Assembly: GCF_902148845.1 (NCBI RefSeq)
Contig: NC_043754.1
Coordinates: 21,135,431 to 21,199,430, forward strand
Direction: 5' to 3'
Length of the DNA stretch: 64,000 bases
Source of the DNA: Salarias fasciatus
Taxonomy: Eukaryota > Chordata > Actinopteri > Blenniiformes > Blenniidae
In this document: in pieces, positions 1-12,399 of the stretch
How the letters are laid out: each line of letters begins with the position of its first letter
Position numbering within the stretch: the first letter of the stretch is position 1
Program-made: the position numbers and the translations under genes
The notes under the pieces: generated by a model
What the model was told of the DNA's origin: nothing
What the model saw: only the letters and a program-made list of their open reading frames with translations
The model's database searches: none

Positions 1-590
1 CTTTGATCACCTGTCATTCATAAAATCAGGGATGGGAACAAGAAACAGGATTTCAGCTGAAAATTCATAACTCCCGATGAGACTGAAGGGTTTGAAGTTA
101 TTTCTTGAACCCAACAAGCTGCAGCCAACATGGCCGAGAGTGGAATGAAACTCTTCTCCGTATTGGCTTCCTCAGCTCACCTAAACTTTTCAGTTCAGAC
201 TTTTCCATAAGTGTCAGAGGTCACACTCAGAACCCTACAGTGGTGACCATTCAGTGGGATTCAAACCTGTGGACCTCGAGACCTGCGTGTGTGTAAACCT
301 GCTGGTCAGCACATGCTGAAGTGCCCCGGTTGTTTCCGAGTGGCCGCTCGCAGCACTCAGTAAAGCAAACAGGAGTTAATGAGCCGACATGATCTGATCA
401 CCTCGTTCTGATCAGCTATTAGCCTCCTGCTGCTGCTGCTGCTTCAGTCCAGTCAGCTGAAACACGAGGCGCTTCGCCGACGGCAACAGCCGGTCTGATT
501 CCCGCTCGTGGAATCCTGTCGTGGTAAAGAGCGTCTCAGTCCATGGCGGAGGCGATGTCTGAAGGTTCTGCTTCAAGGCTTTAAGCCGAG
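1..590. other. Non-coding left flank
   Basis: Ordinary AT/GC-mixed DNA with only short chance ORFs and no splice-flanked coding segment. The nearest gene, rnf26, ends its 3' UTR near 1.7 kb, so this is intergenic. A GCT-type triplet run lies at about 428-444. Confidence 0.6.
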
Positions 591-1200
591 GCCTCTGCTG
601 AAACATCTGCTTCAAACATCTGTTTCCACACCCTCTCCACATCTGCTTGAAATGCCCTCGTCTACTCCTACAGGCGGTTCAACATCTGCGTCAACATGTG
701 TTTATTTCTAACATCCCCGTCAATCTCCTCCAAAAGGGTAGCTTGACATCTGTGTGAAACATCTGCTTCAAACATCTGTTTAACATCTGCTTCAGCGTCT
801 GTTTCAAACATGTCTTTTAACACCTGTCCCCAAAATCACCTTTAACATCTGCAACAATCTGTACTTCAAACATCAGTTTCAACATGCTTCAAATCTGGTT
901 TAACATCTGCTTCAACATCTGCATCAAACCTGTTTTTACATCAGTTTCAAGCATCTATCTCAATATCTGCTTCAGCTTCTGCATCAACATCTGCTTCAAC
1001 CTTTACTTCAATATCTGCTTCAAGATCTGCCTCAACCTTTACTTCAACATCTGCTTTGACCTTTACTTCAACATCTGCTTACTTCAGCATTTACTTCAAA
1101 CACCTGCTTCTACATGTTTCAAACATCTGCTTCAGTATCTCCCTAAAACTTCAATGTCTGCTTCAAACATCTGTTTTAACATCTGCTTCAACCTTATTTT
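590..1200. repeat. Degenerate minisatellite, about 12-bp unit
   Basis: Dozens of imperfect head-to-tail copies of a unit close to aacatctgcttc are visible, with variants such as aacctttacttc and aatatctgcttc. Because the unit is close to a multiple of three, frames through it stay open by chance (884-1231 plus, 412-642 minus). Those reading frames are low-complexity and are not called as genes. Confidence 0.85.
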
Positions 1201-1715
1201 CCTCCACTGTCGCAGAACCTCAGGACACTGACTGAACTCACAGCACCTTTCTCGGACTGGTTTTCACGTTGGGACAGTTTTCTAACAGTTTCCAGCTGAT
1301 TTCATAGTATTTTACTGCAGTAGAGTTCCTTCTGCAGGCTGAAGCCGCTTCAGCAGCAGTTATTAAAGTTGTTTTAGGCACATGATGTATCTGCGACGGA
1401 GAAGAGGCCGAACACGCTCCACCTGCTGACGGAAAAACTCAGTGGAGCGTGACGGAGCGTCGTCGCGGACAACCACAAGGATGTGGAGACGAGGAGGACG
1501 GAGCGTTTCTGAGAACTTCTGAGTGTTTCCACAAAGAGGAGTGGAAATTCTACAAGAAAGTCAGATTTTCTGCTCAATTAACACATTTCAGTGCGACAGT
1601 CAGGACAAACCTTCAAGCTGAAATAAACAACTTAACCATTTAAAACATTCTGTATGTGTTTCGTCTATCTTTCAGATGTCGATGTACTCGTGAAAAAAAA
1701 GAGTAAAACCATAAG
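1200..1715. other. Intergenic, nothing recognised
   Basis: Unique-looking sequence between the minisatellite and the inferred rnf26 3' end. Only short overlapping ORFs on opposite strands occur, with no codon bias or domain. Confidence 0.5.
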
Positions 1716-1730
1716 AATCTCCGTTTTATG

Positions 1731-1736
1731 TTTATT
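1731..1736 (-). terminator. rnf26: Probable rnf26 polyadenylation signal
   Basis: The minus strand reads AATAAA here, about 1.26 kb downstream of the rnf26 stop codon. The intervening 1737-2990 has no competing gene and would be a long AT-rich 3' UTR. This is inferred from sequence only, and other signals in the interval could be used. Confidence 0.4.
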
Positions 1737-2963
1737 ACAACAAAGGTTCACATAGTGCAACAGGAAAATCAGAACCAAAAGGCTCCAGTAGTGTGTGGAG
1801 AATTCAGACATGAATTCATCATTTCACCATCAGTAATCAACTTCATTAAAAAAAACAACACATAAAATGGAAAAAATCTGGTTTTAAAGCTCTAAAAACA
1901 AAATAAAATTATTGAGTTCAAACTGTTTTCGCTTGACTGATAAATATTAAAAGAAAAAAAAAATTTAAATATGAGTTCAAGCCTTTGTAAACACTTTTTC
2001 TGATAATAATTCATGTTTGTAAATCACCATATGTAAGATTTCTTTCTCAAGTTTAAAGCAGGACAGATTTAGAAGGGTTTTTTTTTTTTTCTATTTTCAG
2101 AGAAAATCCAAAATGAGACAGCAGAGAGAAAACAGTAACAGTGTCTTAACGGACTCAGCAGTGACATGGAGCAAAAACGTCACGGGAAAAATCCGCAGCG
2201 ATCAGCTCAAGTTATCAATTAACTGAGAAAACAAATCATCTGAAATCAGCCCTGATCTGATCAGGACGTCTTCACTTGGCAACATTTCGCAGGTTATTTC
2301 ACTCACGTCGTCTTGTGAACGCTTTAGAGTCAAAACCTCAAGTCAGTGTTTTCTTCATGAAAGTGCTTGTTTTATAAATACGTGGTTTCAAGTAGCTGCA
2401 GACTGAAGCTGTGCGTTTCAGTCCCGTTCACAGGACATTTCCAGGTAAAACACGAAATACTTCCGCTGTGTTCTGGGTGTGTTTCCATGGCAACGGTACA
2501 CTAATTCAGTCGAAAGGGGGAGAAGCATAACTTTTTGAAAGTGTCAATCATTTCAACTAAATACTGAAACAACCAGCTTCATCTTTTTCACACTTCAGTC
2601 TGCTTCTGCTCCACATTTGGAACTGAACACTTCAGCGACTGAAGGATGAAACAGGAATGTTTGGTCTCTGACTGTGAAACACTTGAACGGAAAGAATGTC
2701 TATGAAGCTTTTTTCTGGAACTCTTAAAGATTTCAGTACAACAGTCACTATGGAATGATGAAAGAGCAGAAATTTAGGAAGCTTCCATTGATTTTTCATG
2801 ACTTTTTCACGTTTCTTTTGTTTAGTTGATTTTGTGTTTTTACTGAGACGTATTTCTTCTTAACGTCACCATGTTGTGTTTCAGGAAGACGCTCGTGTTC
2901 CTCAGAGGTCAATGAAGTCGAAATGAAAAGCTCAACCTAACAGTCGTCTGTCGTGGCATTTCA

Positions 2964-2982
2964 CCACCAGAGGGGGCAGCGC
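2964..2982 (+). promoter_or_regulatory. CTCF-like motif at the rnf26 stop
   Basis: CCACCAGAGGGGGCAGCGC is an excellent match to the vertebrate CTCF core consensus. It lies 9 bases past the rnf26 stop codon, in the 3' UTR. Occupancy cannot be judged from sequence. Confidence 0.5.
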
Positions 2983-2990
2983 TGAGCTCC

Positions 2991-4148
2991 TCAGAGGAAG
3001 ACGTCCATGGTCTGCGTGATGTGCTGGCGGCAGAGTGGGCAGCGGCTGGCGGGCCGCTGGCTCAGGATATCGGCGCAGTGGCGGCAGAGACAAAGATGGC
3101 GGCAGGGCAGCAGCAGCACGGTCTTGCTCTCGTCCTGACACACCACGCACTTCTTCCCCTCCTCCTGCTCCTGCAGCAGGTTCAGCAGCTCGCCGCTGCC
3201 GCCGGCTCCCGTCGTCGCCCCCCCGGCAGCTCCAGTCGCCGTCTCACCGCCCGCTGCCGCCGTCTCGCCGTCCTGCCCGGTGTCACCCTGAGCCGGTGCG
3301 ATTACAGGAGGCGTGTCGGCGCCATCTGCGTCTGGGCGCGGGCTCGTGTCCGCCCCGTGTGCCGCGTCAGGTGACGCCACCACCGTGCCCAGGCGGCGAG
3401 CCGCCGCCCGCACCGCCTCTACAGGTCGAAGGCACAGCTGTCTGGCGAGGGCGGAGATCCCGGGGTTCCACAGCACCAGCAGCAGCGGCGGCGAGGCCAC
3501 GGCGGCGGCCAGTAGTCCGTCCAGCGTGAAAACGGTGGCGAGGACGTCCACCAGCAGCTGGCACGACGCCCACAGCAGCACGGCGGCGCCCACCAAGCTG
3601 CTGTACAGGAAGGTCAGTGCGCTCAGGGCCAGCTCCAGTGCCCGGTGCACCGGCGCCGCCGCCGCCTCCCACACGCTCGCTATTGCCGCCGTGCAGTTCT
3701 GAACGCCGATCAGGAAGACATTGACGGCCGTGTTGATGAGGTAGAGGATGAGGCTGAGCGCCACGCCCACGCCCTCACACGCCTGCCGCAGGACGCCGCT
3801 CCCGGAAATCAGGCTGCGCTGCAGCACGTCTTTGGCTCGCCACGCCACGTGACAGCACAAGTGGCCCGCCATCTTGAAGCTCTCGAGCACGCTCGCCAGC
3901 GCCCGCAGCCAGCCCTCGGCGGCCTGCAGGACCGCGCGCGCGGCGTCGGACGCCGCCTCGGCCGCCGTGAGAAAAGACAGCTGGGCGAAATTCCAGGACT
4001 GGACCACGGAGGAGCCGCTCAGCACGCCGCCGACGCCCGACAGGAGGCGGAGCGTCCAGCTGAGCGAGCGCAGCAGCAGGTCCAGCAGCAGGAAGCAGGC
4101 GTCCACGCATCCGCCCACCGCCACGCTCCACACGCTCACCTCCTCCAT
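2991..4148 (-). CDS. rnf26: RING finger protein 26-like membrane E3 ubiquitin ligase
   Basis: One coding exon of 385 codons. The C-terminal 54 residues form a RING of the kind known from RNF26: C334/C337, C349-R-H351, C355/C358 and C370/C373, including the runs KKCVVCQDESKTVLLLPCRH and CPLCR. The chain ends about 12 residues after the last cysteine, as family members do. Residues 1 to about 230 hold several long hydrophobic stretches, fitting the multipass ER membrane domain of RNF26. A Ser/Gly/Ala/Thr-rich linker precedes the RING. In mammals RNF26 anchors a perinuclear ubiquitin platform that positions endosomes and modulates STING. I start at the ATG at 4146-4148 (MEEVSVW) because a splice acceptor (cctgcag) lies 6 bases upstream, so the longer frame to 4175 would be intronic. 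The 5' UTR exon must lie further right. Confidence 0.9.
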   Translation of the reverse strand: MEEVSVWSVAVGGCVDACFLLLDLLLRSLSWTLRLLSGVGGVLSGSSVVQSWNFAQLSFLTAAEAASDAARAVLQAAEGWLRALASVLESFKMAGHLCCHVAWRAKDVLQRSLISGSGVLRQACEGVGVALSLILYLINTAVNVFLIGVQNCTAAIASVWEAAAAPVHRALELALSALTFLYSSLVGAAVLLWASCQLLVDVLATVFTLDGLLAAAVASPPLLLVLWNPGISALARQLCLRPVEAVRAAARRLGTVVASPDAAHGADTSPRPDADGADTPPVIAPAQGDTGQDGETAAAGGETATGAAGGATTGAGGSGELLNLLQEQEEGKKCVVCQDESKTVLLLPCRHLCLCRHCADILSQRPASRCPLCRQHITQTMDVFL

Positions 4149-4199
4149 GACGGCCTGCAGGGGCACACGCCACACACAACCAGCAAGTCATCTCCGGCT

Positions 4200-5690
4200 G
4201 CTTTGGGTTTTCACTGAAAACAACTAAAACTCAAATAGTTACAGATTGATGAAAAATAAAATGAAAAAACGTTTCCCTTATAATAAAGTGAAAACAAAGA
4301 TTTCAGTGTGATCATGAGATGTTTTTACAGCCAGCGGATCCCAACAGATAAACCTTATAACATGAGGTCAAAATCAAATCCTGAATATTTCTGTTTCATC
4401 ATATTTTTATCTGATTCAAACGTGACGGTAAAGAAAGTGAGTGAAGGAGACGAACAGATTTGTGTCTTTGAGGAAAGAAAACCACAACAGCATCATTCCT
4501 TAAGGGGTTTTGCTATAGCAAACGTCAAAATCAGGCCGAAACCTTTCATTGAATTAAGGGTCCATTTGCTTGGAGTTGGAACTTTTTTCCTTTAATTCTC
4601 ATTTTCACCTTCAGCTGATTAAATATTTAACGCAAAATCTGATTTTCAATCAGAGTTTGAATCTTTTTAAACACGTTTTATTAATTTGTTGTAAGTTGTG
4701 AATATGTTTAGATGCTTTCTGCTGTTGCCATGTAAATGAACATCATTTTCAGAACATTGCCTTGTAAATGTGAAACGCTTCAGAAATGAAAGCACACAAA
4801 TGATGACTTTTTCATTGAAACGGCATAAACAGAGCCTTGAACTGAATAAAACAAAGTGTTATTGAATTGTGTGTGATTGTGAACAAGAAAGAGAAGGAAC
4901 GTTGCTTCACTTTCTAAATAAGAATTAAAAAAAGCAAGAAAAAATTACTAAATTCATCTGAATTAACCATAATAAATGTGACTTGTAATTCAGACAGGGG
5001 GGAATTGTCCAAATTAAATAATAAAAGGAATACAAGAAACCTAAAGTCATCATAGTTTATTACAAAGGAGGGTTGTTTTTTTTTTTTGTATTATAATAAT
5101 TATGGGTGGTGTTGTGTTCAGGATTATTCTAGCAATATCGTTACCATAACCAGTAGTAGTAGTATTAATATAGTTATAACATTAATATCGTGGTTTGGAA
5201 AGAAGGACGTAAGGGTTTTTACAAGCTAACTGAACTCCGTTGAATCTGCTGAGTCGTTTTAGAGGATTAATACCGGGATTATAACCACGAGGGATCAGCG
5301 TTTTAACATAAAGACCATTTTCTGTGTACTTACCTGACTAAATATCAAAAGCCGAATTGAAACCCAGGTCTTTGGTGTTTATATTAAACAATTTAATGAG
5401 CGTTTTCAGTTTTATATAAAGGCATTTATGTCAAATTACTTGTTTTCAAAAGGAAGTTTGGTATTGAATGGTCACGCGAGATGTTGAACGACGCTTAACT
5501 TGCGTAGTAGACGAGCTTCATAAAGGTTTGCCTGGTTCAAACTCTATTATAGCTTCTATATCAGCATATCTGTAGTTATTTATAAACGTGGTTATATGTT
5601 TAATGGGGCAGCGACCACATGCTAGTGATGCTAACATTAGCTCGCACGACAACCGGAAACAGAGCAGAAAAACGTTTACGAAATAAACTC
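4200..5690. other. Putative rnf26 5' intron, AT-rich
   Basis: No coding exon was recognised. If the noncoding exon proposed at about 5693 is right, this is intron 1 of rnf26. It is AT-rich with poly-T and poly-A runs and no clear transposon ends. Confidence 0.4.
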
Positions 5691-5692
5691 AC

Positions 5693-5900
5693 CGTAAAAA
5701 CACGAGGCACAACGTCTCAACCATGCGTGCGAATATTCTGTCAAACGTTCGTAGTTTGACTCGCGAAGTTTGTTATTACGAGGTTTACTTTCTGCTTCAT
5801 GTTTCTCAATTATCTGTCATCGCGACCCATCGAGCGAGCTGCACCGCCCCCTGCTGGCGTGGACCCGGAACTACAGGGGAAGGAGTGGAACTACAGGCGA
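5693..5900 (-). promoter_or_regulatory. rnf26: Candidate rnf26 5' UTR exon and promoter
   Basis: On the minus strand a good donor (CG|GTGAGT) occurs with the last exonic base at 5693. It could pair with the acceptor immediately upstream of the rnf26 ATG at 4148. The flank is GC-richer than its surroundings and contains a reverse CTCF-like motif at 5841-5859 (core cgccccctgctgg). The right edge is arbitrary because no TATA box or TSS can be read. Confidence 0.3.
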
Positions 5901-5949
5901 AACTCGACAGCTTTCAAACAACAAAACGCCACACCTTGTGACACTTTTT

Positions 5950-7080
5950 TTTCTGTAAATGGAGCATCTTTATGTTTCTGTAGACTTTTAATTTTTTGCC
6001 ATCTAAAGTTGAGCAAATTCTTGAATTTCCATTTGTTATAAAAACAGGAATGACACTTTCTTTTTGATTTAACCAGATGATTATTACAATGTAAAGAATG
6101 GAAGGGACTTTGTTTCAAGGTTTCTTCAATGTTTAGTCCTGTTTTCATACAGGACTATTACCAGGATGTAATTTAGAAATAATGTATTTCTTTATTATTC
6201 CAAGATTGAAATTCTTAAGAATTGATAGACTGAGGTTAAAATATCCAGAGGAGAAGCAGTGACTGGTATAGGAGTTGAGACAACACTATTTACAAGAAGA
6301 AATCATAAATTATAAATGATTAATCAGTTCATCTTTCAATCAGCTGTTTCTTTTGCAAACAATCCAGTATGTGAATTTGAAGAAGATAAAACCTATTTGA
6401 AAAGTTACTTTTGTAAATTTCATGGCTGAATTATTTGATTATGTTGAAATGCTGTCATCTCTTCCATATTAAGGGTATGTAATCCAGATTGTTAATTTTA
6501 GACTTAGACACAGTTCTGGTCTTATCTATCATTCTTTAGTGAAACTCCAGACTTCCTTTAATAATAGTAACTAATTGTTCTTTATTTGACGTGAAAAAAA
6601 GAAAAAAAAATTATCCAAATTGAAAAAAATTAATCAAATTAATGAAAACATAACCTATCTGGATTCACATGATCTAAAAGTAGATAGAAGTAAGAACGTA
6701 TCTAAACCTACTCTCAAATGAGCTTTTCTTAATGTAACATCAACCTATGTTCGTTACATAGTAACATAAGTGTATTTATCATAACATACATTGTTCATGT
6801 TTTATCTCCACTGTTTCAGTGTTGCTCCACAGTAACTTTCCCCTCAAATCATATTTCACACAAGTTTCTGGTTACCCACAATGAGTAATTTTTTTGCATA
6901 TAAATTGTAGATTATCTCCAGAATTATATGAAATGAGGGTAGAAACTATTTTACCATCACTATAGTCATTACTGCTGATGCCCCTTTTTTTAAATGAATT
7001 AAGACTTTAAACTTATAAACAAACACCATATGTATGTTTTTAGCTCCAGGTTTCTTTCCTGGATGTGTCTGAGCCTGTGC
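5950..7080. other. AT-rich intergenic DNA before the histone genes
   Basis: Very AT-rich (oligo-A and oligo-T tracts around 6590-6650). No ORF with coding character and no recognisable transposon termini. Confidence 0.5.
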
Positions 7081-7119
7081 GTGCAGCACGAGGAGTTTTG
7101 CTCGTCAGCGGGTGTGTGT

Positions 7120-7135
7120 GGCTCTTAAAAGAGCC
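7120..7135 (-). terminator. Histone H3 mRNA 3' stem-loop
   Basis: The sequence ggctcttaaaagagcc is a perfect 6-bp stem with a 4-base loop, 26 bases past the H3 stop codon. It is the SLBP-binding element of replication-dependent histone mRNAs, which are cleaved rather than polyadenylated. An ACAC-type flank follows on the minus strand. Confidence 0.95.
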
Positions 7136-7161
7136 GTTGTGTGTTGGTGGTGCTGCTGTGT

Positions 7162-7599
<438 letters not shown>

Positions 7600-7631
7600 T
7601 TAACGGTCTGAGCTCCTCCGCCTCGGAGCCC

Positions 7632-7729
7632 CTTTATATACAGACAAAGCGCGCGCTGCGGGCTCCACTCCGGCTGCGCTGATTGGTCCAGAGCAAGGAA
7701 AGGCGGTCTGCTGTCTGAAATCCAATTGG
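7632..7729 (-). promoter_or_regulatory. Histone H3 promoter: TATA box and two CCAAT boxes
   Basis: Reading the minus strand, TATATAAAGG lies at 7632-7641, about 60 bases upstream of the H3 ATG. CCAAT boxes lie at 7682-7686 and 7725-7729. This is the typical compact promoter of vertebrate replication-type histone genes. Confidence 0.75.
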
Positions 7730-7849
7730 CTAAAAAAATTCAAACGTTCGGTCTGACTAGTAGGAAACGCAGAAGCGCGGGATTTTTTGTATTGAACACA
7801 GAAGAAATGACGAATCAAGAGGCCCGTTCTGAACACTTCCATGAAGCGG

Positions 7850-8140
7850 GGTGTGCTCTTCGTATTTATTACAACTGTTTGTCGCTTGTAAAATGATCAC
7901 AAGCAGTTCGTTTATTCCACATTATTACAACTTAAGTCATGAGTCTTTTTAATCGTCTATCAGAGTAAATAAGCGAGCGTGAAGGGTGTCCAATGTTCAC
8001 GTGCATTTTTGCTTCGATCCCAACTCAAAAAATACAAGCTCCGTTTTCATGAAATGTATTAAAATTCACTTAGAAATTGATATTTTATGTCGTATCATTA
8101 TCGAGCCCCACTCATGCTTCGTGTCATTCTTAGAGATATT
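7850..8140. other. Spacer between H3 and the hAT remnant
   Basis: No gene recognised; ordinary AT-rich DNA. Confidence 0.4.
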
Positions 8141-8142
8141 AC

Positions 8143-9060
8143 CCGTGACACCGAAGCTTCGAAGCATGTGTTGAAAAAATGAACCTCTTCTCAGTGGAAC
8201 TTTGTATCGGAGCTTGATTCGTTTCCTGATAATCACGTGATCCGTGACGTCTGAAGCTTCATTCGCGCGCACCCACGTGACGCTTCAGCCGCTGCTTCAC
8301 AGGTTTAAAACGCGCTGCAGCTGGTTGTGGGTTGTGGAGGTGGTTTGTGAGTGGAGAGAGAGTGAGAGACAGCGAATATAGATTTGATATGGAGCCTGTG
8401 GCAAAAAGAGGACGTTCTGAAGTTTGGGAACACTTTGATTTGATTTCATTTCACCCAACAAGGGTGTTATGAGCAAACGTGTTATGCCTACATTTTGTTC
8501 ATTCTTAATGTTAGACTTTGAAATATATTTGGGGTGGTTGGTTGCAACAATACGTCACATTTTGTCAGACCAAATCCCTTCTTTAAAAAACATCCCTCAT
8601 TAGTAATTTATTTTTCTAGGTCCAGTGTTTTTAGTCTGTGGCCAGCATCTGCCAACGTCAATTCACTTCCACTATCTCTCATAACTAAATAATTAGTGTC
8701 TCAACTGATAGATAAGCTTGCTGCTGACTTATGTGAGACACAGCAAACGTACTGGTCACTTCAGACACATTCAGTCATGCATATGAACACTCTGCTTTTT
8801 CATCCCCATCTTTATTCAAGTTGACCTATGAACAATAGAAATGCTGACATCAAATTATTAGCTATAAGCCTGCTAGGTTTTAGTAATGTGGAGAAATCAT
8901 TCAATAATTTAAAAAATGTAATTACTCATACATCACATTCAGCTCTGACACATGACATGCCTTCCTTGACTTTCACCACCAGGGGTCCTTGTCGGGCCCT
9001 GGTTTGAAAAGCTTCGAACCTTTTTTTTTCGGTACAATTGTTTTGAAAGCTTTCTTGTTT
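8143..9060 (+). mobile_element. hAT-type DNA transposon remnant with BED-finger start
   Basis: A 27-codon frame starting at 8389 (MEPVAKRGRSEVWEHFDLIS) matches the start of the BED zinc-finger region of ZBED/hAT transposases (the V/IWxHF signature). It stops after 27 codons, before the finger cysteines, so the gene is truncated. The left side carries accgaagcttcgaagc at about 8150-8165, and the right side carries a related aagcttcgaacc with cggtaca at about 9008-9038, which could be decayed terminal repeats. The internal DNA is unrecognisable. The BED start is well supported; the element ends are approximate. Confidence 0.5.
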
Positions 9061-9148
9061 CAGATTGCCATCACGAGTAATTCTCATGTCACATATAATA
9101 CAATAGACACCGATATAAAGGACTGTTTCATCTTCAGAGGAATTGGGT

Positions 9149-9164
9149 GGCTCTTAAAAGAGCC
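9149..9164 (-). terminator. Histone H4 mRNA 3' stem-loop
   Basis: The 16-base hairpin is identical to the one after H3 and lies 36 bases past the H4 stop. The minus-strand flank downstream contains a purine-rich stretch (gaagatgaaac) that could serve as the U7-binding histone downstream element. Confidence 0.95.
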
Positions 9165-9200
9165 GTTGTTTTTCTCTGCAGCAGCAGTAGCTGGGGGGAT

Positions 9201-9527
<327 letters not shown>

Positions 9528-9639
9528 TCAGGTACGACTGAATGTGCTCTTCTCTCTCCCGGCGCCGCTTTTTAAGGCCGTCCTGCGGACGTAAGAGAGC
9601 ACAGGCAGTGAAGGGCGGGGCCACACCCAAAGACTCCGC

Positions 9640-10360
9640 CCTCTTTTCAAACTGCCAAAAAAGGCGGGAAGCTCTTTAGTTTAAACAGGTCCAAAGAGAA
9701 ACTGTTTTTTTTAGAAAACAATGACACATTTGCTTTTTTGTTTGCGATAGCCAAAGTGTTTTAAAACGTTTTTAGATTTTAAAATCGTACACACAACTAA
9801 ACATTCTACTAACAAAGTTGTTGACCTGAAATGCAACTTTATCGGTAAAGGAGCGTGTGCTTTTCTGAAGAGTTGCAGTTTTTCGTGTGTGGTGTGCTTT
9901 CTCTGCTGTATTTGCTGTGAATTGTACTGTGAGGCTCTAGACTCTTTCATACCTACAGATAAATTAACCTGACAGGAGAGTTTTGAAGTTATCCCGTGGA
10001 ATTATAACCGTGTTTTAAACATCTCGTGTGAATTCTCAGCAGTTTTACTGTGATCATTCACAAATGCCCAACAGCTCCAATGGAGGGAATGATTAATGAG
10101 GATTTTTAAAAGTGATAATAGTCCTTCTATCATGGGCTTCTGAAAGTCCTCATGCTTAATGAACACAATGGAATGCATTTGTCTTTCCTGCCTTCAGCTC
10201 ACTCTGGAGTTCGTTACACTGAAGCACCACCAGGGGGCAGCAGACCACTGCCACGTGCTGTCTATGCGCGCCGCCACGGCTGTGTGTGGGTGTATCCTCC
10301 GGTGGCCAGAGGGGGACGCCCTCACCTCGTGTCGAAAGCCCAGGTGAGGCCTGAACCGCG
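9640..10360. other. Intergenic DNA with two CTCF-like motifs
   Basis: No coding exon. CCACCAGGGGGCAGCAG-type matches occur at about 10225-10243 and a weaker ggccagagggggacgcc at 10304-10320, both on the plus strand and about 80 bp apart. They lie upstream of the histone pair. Confidence 0.45.
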
Positions 10361-10372
10361 CGCACACACGCG

Positions 10373-10447
<75 letters not shown>
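10361..10447. repeat. (CG/CA)n microsatellite
   Basis: A short CG-alternating stretch runs into about 33 uninterrupted CA dinucleotides. Alternating purine-pyrimidine DNA of this kind can adopt Z-DNA. The His/Thr and Cys/Val frames across it are artefacts. Confidence 0.95.
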
Positions 10448-10449
<2 letters not shown>

Positions 10450-11980
10450 ATCACAGTTTCCAATTGCTTACAGTGCAACTTTGTTCTCAATAAACATTTT
10501 TTGTCACAAAACATTTTTTTGTGCGCATTTAAGTGTTTCTTTTGCTGTCAGAGGTTTTTGTATTCAGCTTAATTATGCTCATTAATTCAAACTTCATGTT
10601 TTTCCAAACATGAAGTTTGTAGAAGTTTATTTTTTATTTCATAGCTGAATTTAAAAAAATAACTCCTTTATGTATTTCCATCAAAAACTGCCTAAATGAA
10701 GGAAAAGTTTATTTTTGTGTCAAAGGCAGCTGTTTTGGAGAAATCCTGAAAATGTTCAAACGACTGTAATATGAATGTATTAAATACGGATTAACTCATT
10801 TATTAATGTTAATCTTGTGAAGTTTTATAGTTTTATTCTGCAGCCTTTTAAATGACTCAATGGCCCACAATAAATCTTATAACTATAAGAAGAGTTTCAC
10901 TGAGCTTTATATAAGAATCACTCTGAGGACCAATTAGCAGATAAAATGATTGTAAAATGTTAAATTAGGCATTGTGAGTTAATTTAGAGTGATTAAGCAG
11001 ATTTAACAATGTAGATGTCGATTCTTATCAAGTAAGTGCTCACCTCCACTCCACTGTCATCTGAGTGGATCTCAGGAGAGCCTGCTTGTGAATAAGGTCA
11101 TGTAGAAGTGAGACAGCGCTGCCACAATCAGGCCAAACTAATTAAAACATAACAATGAAATTGTTTTCTCTTGTTTGCAGATGTGACACCGTGTCAGCCA
11201 GACTTTCAAAATTTATGATGGAAAACCTAAAGCTTATGCAGATTTGATGTAATACTGGAAATTATTCATGGAGTTCCTCAAGGGTCAATTGTGGGTCCAC
11301 TTTAATGTTCGTTTTCCTGATTTTGAACATAAATACTGATAAATTTTTGAAACTTTGAAAACAATTAATGATTAAAATGAAGTTATTATCGACTGAATTC
11401 ATGTTGATTTAATAAGAAAACAAAAAAAGTTAAGCTCTCATAAATTTCTACATGATTTGAGGTGTATGGGCAGATGTTATCAGCTGTGCTGTCAGAGTAC
11501 AAAGTGAGAACGGAGCTGCGAAGAGCCGCTGTGTCTTTCCCACCGCCGATCTCCTCTTCAAACAAATGTTCTGTATGAAGACAGAGGAATCATTCATCAG
11601 CTGGTGGTGGACGGCCTTTCTGTGTTTACTCGTCGTGTTTGTGGACGTTTCCTCGTCATAAAGTCATGAGAACGGCGACACCTCCAACACTGTACCAGCT
11701 CGGGACTGTGTGTGTGTGTGTGTGGTGTGTGTGTTTAAAATGATTAACCTTTACAGCCGGCCGGCGTCCTGCGGCCCCGCTCGACTCCGCAGGTGGTAAA
11801 CGAGGTTTCAGTGAGAGAACACTGATCCTCTTATTTATGATTCTCTCCACATCGCTCAGACTCACGGCGGCAAACACAGGAAATGATCACTGCTACTGAG
11901 AAGCCCTGAGATATGGGAAAAAGATTCCCAACTCCACCTGCTGGAGCCAGGAGATGATGACCACAACAGGAGCAGGTCAC
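10450..11980. other. Intergenic DNA, nothing recognised
   Basis: AT-rich DNA without splice-flanked ORFs. Contains a short GT run at 11707-11732. Confidence 0.5.
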
Positions 11981-11985
11981 CAGGG

Positions 11986-11989
<4 letters not shown>

Positions 11990-12052
<63 letters not shown>
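11990..12052. repeat. (GT)n microsatellite
   Basis: About 31 GT units. Confidence 0.95.
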
Positions 12053-12053
<1 letters not shown>

Positions 12054-12269
12054 AGTGTTCTGATATTTGGTGGCATTTTATGACTTTATAAGCTTTTTTT
12101 TGCTTACTTCCTGTTTACATAGTGTCCCGGGTTCACCTGAGGTCAAATGTGATGACCCCGAGCCCTCAGGTGACTCTGGACACATAGACGTCTATAAGTA
12201 GACTCAGATGTATATTATAAGTTGACACAGTCACAGATAAATAGACATACAGGCATGTATAAATAGAAT

Positions 12270-12278
12270 GATACATAC

Positions 12279-12362
<84 letters not shown>
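12270..12362. repeat. (AT)n microsatellite
   Basis: About 35 AT dinucleotides preceded by ATAC-type variants. The tract is self-complementary and could extrude as a cruciform. Confidence 0.95.
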
Positions 12363-12367
<5 letters not shown>

Positions 12368-12399
12368 GACATATGCAAATAAACAGAAAATATGTATTT

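Noticed and set aside
3021-4227. Long ORFs on the plus strand and in other minus frames over rnf26
   Set aside because: They are shadows created by GC-rich codon usage. Only the minus frame with the RING and membrane segments has family features.
10152-12378. Cys/Val, His/Thr and Ile/Tyr-rich ORFs
   Set aside because: Direct translations of CA, GT and AT microsatellites. The same applies at 26.6, 40.4, 54.9 and 61.4 kb.
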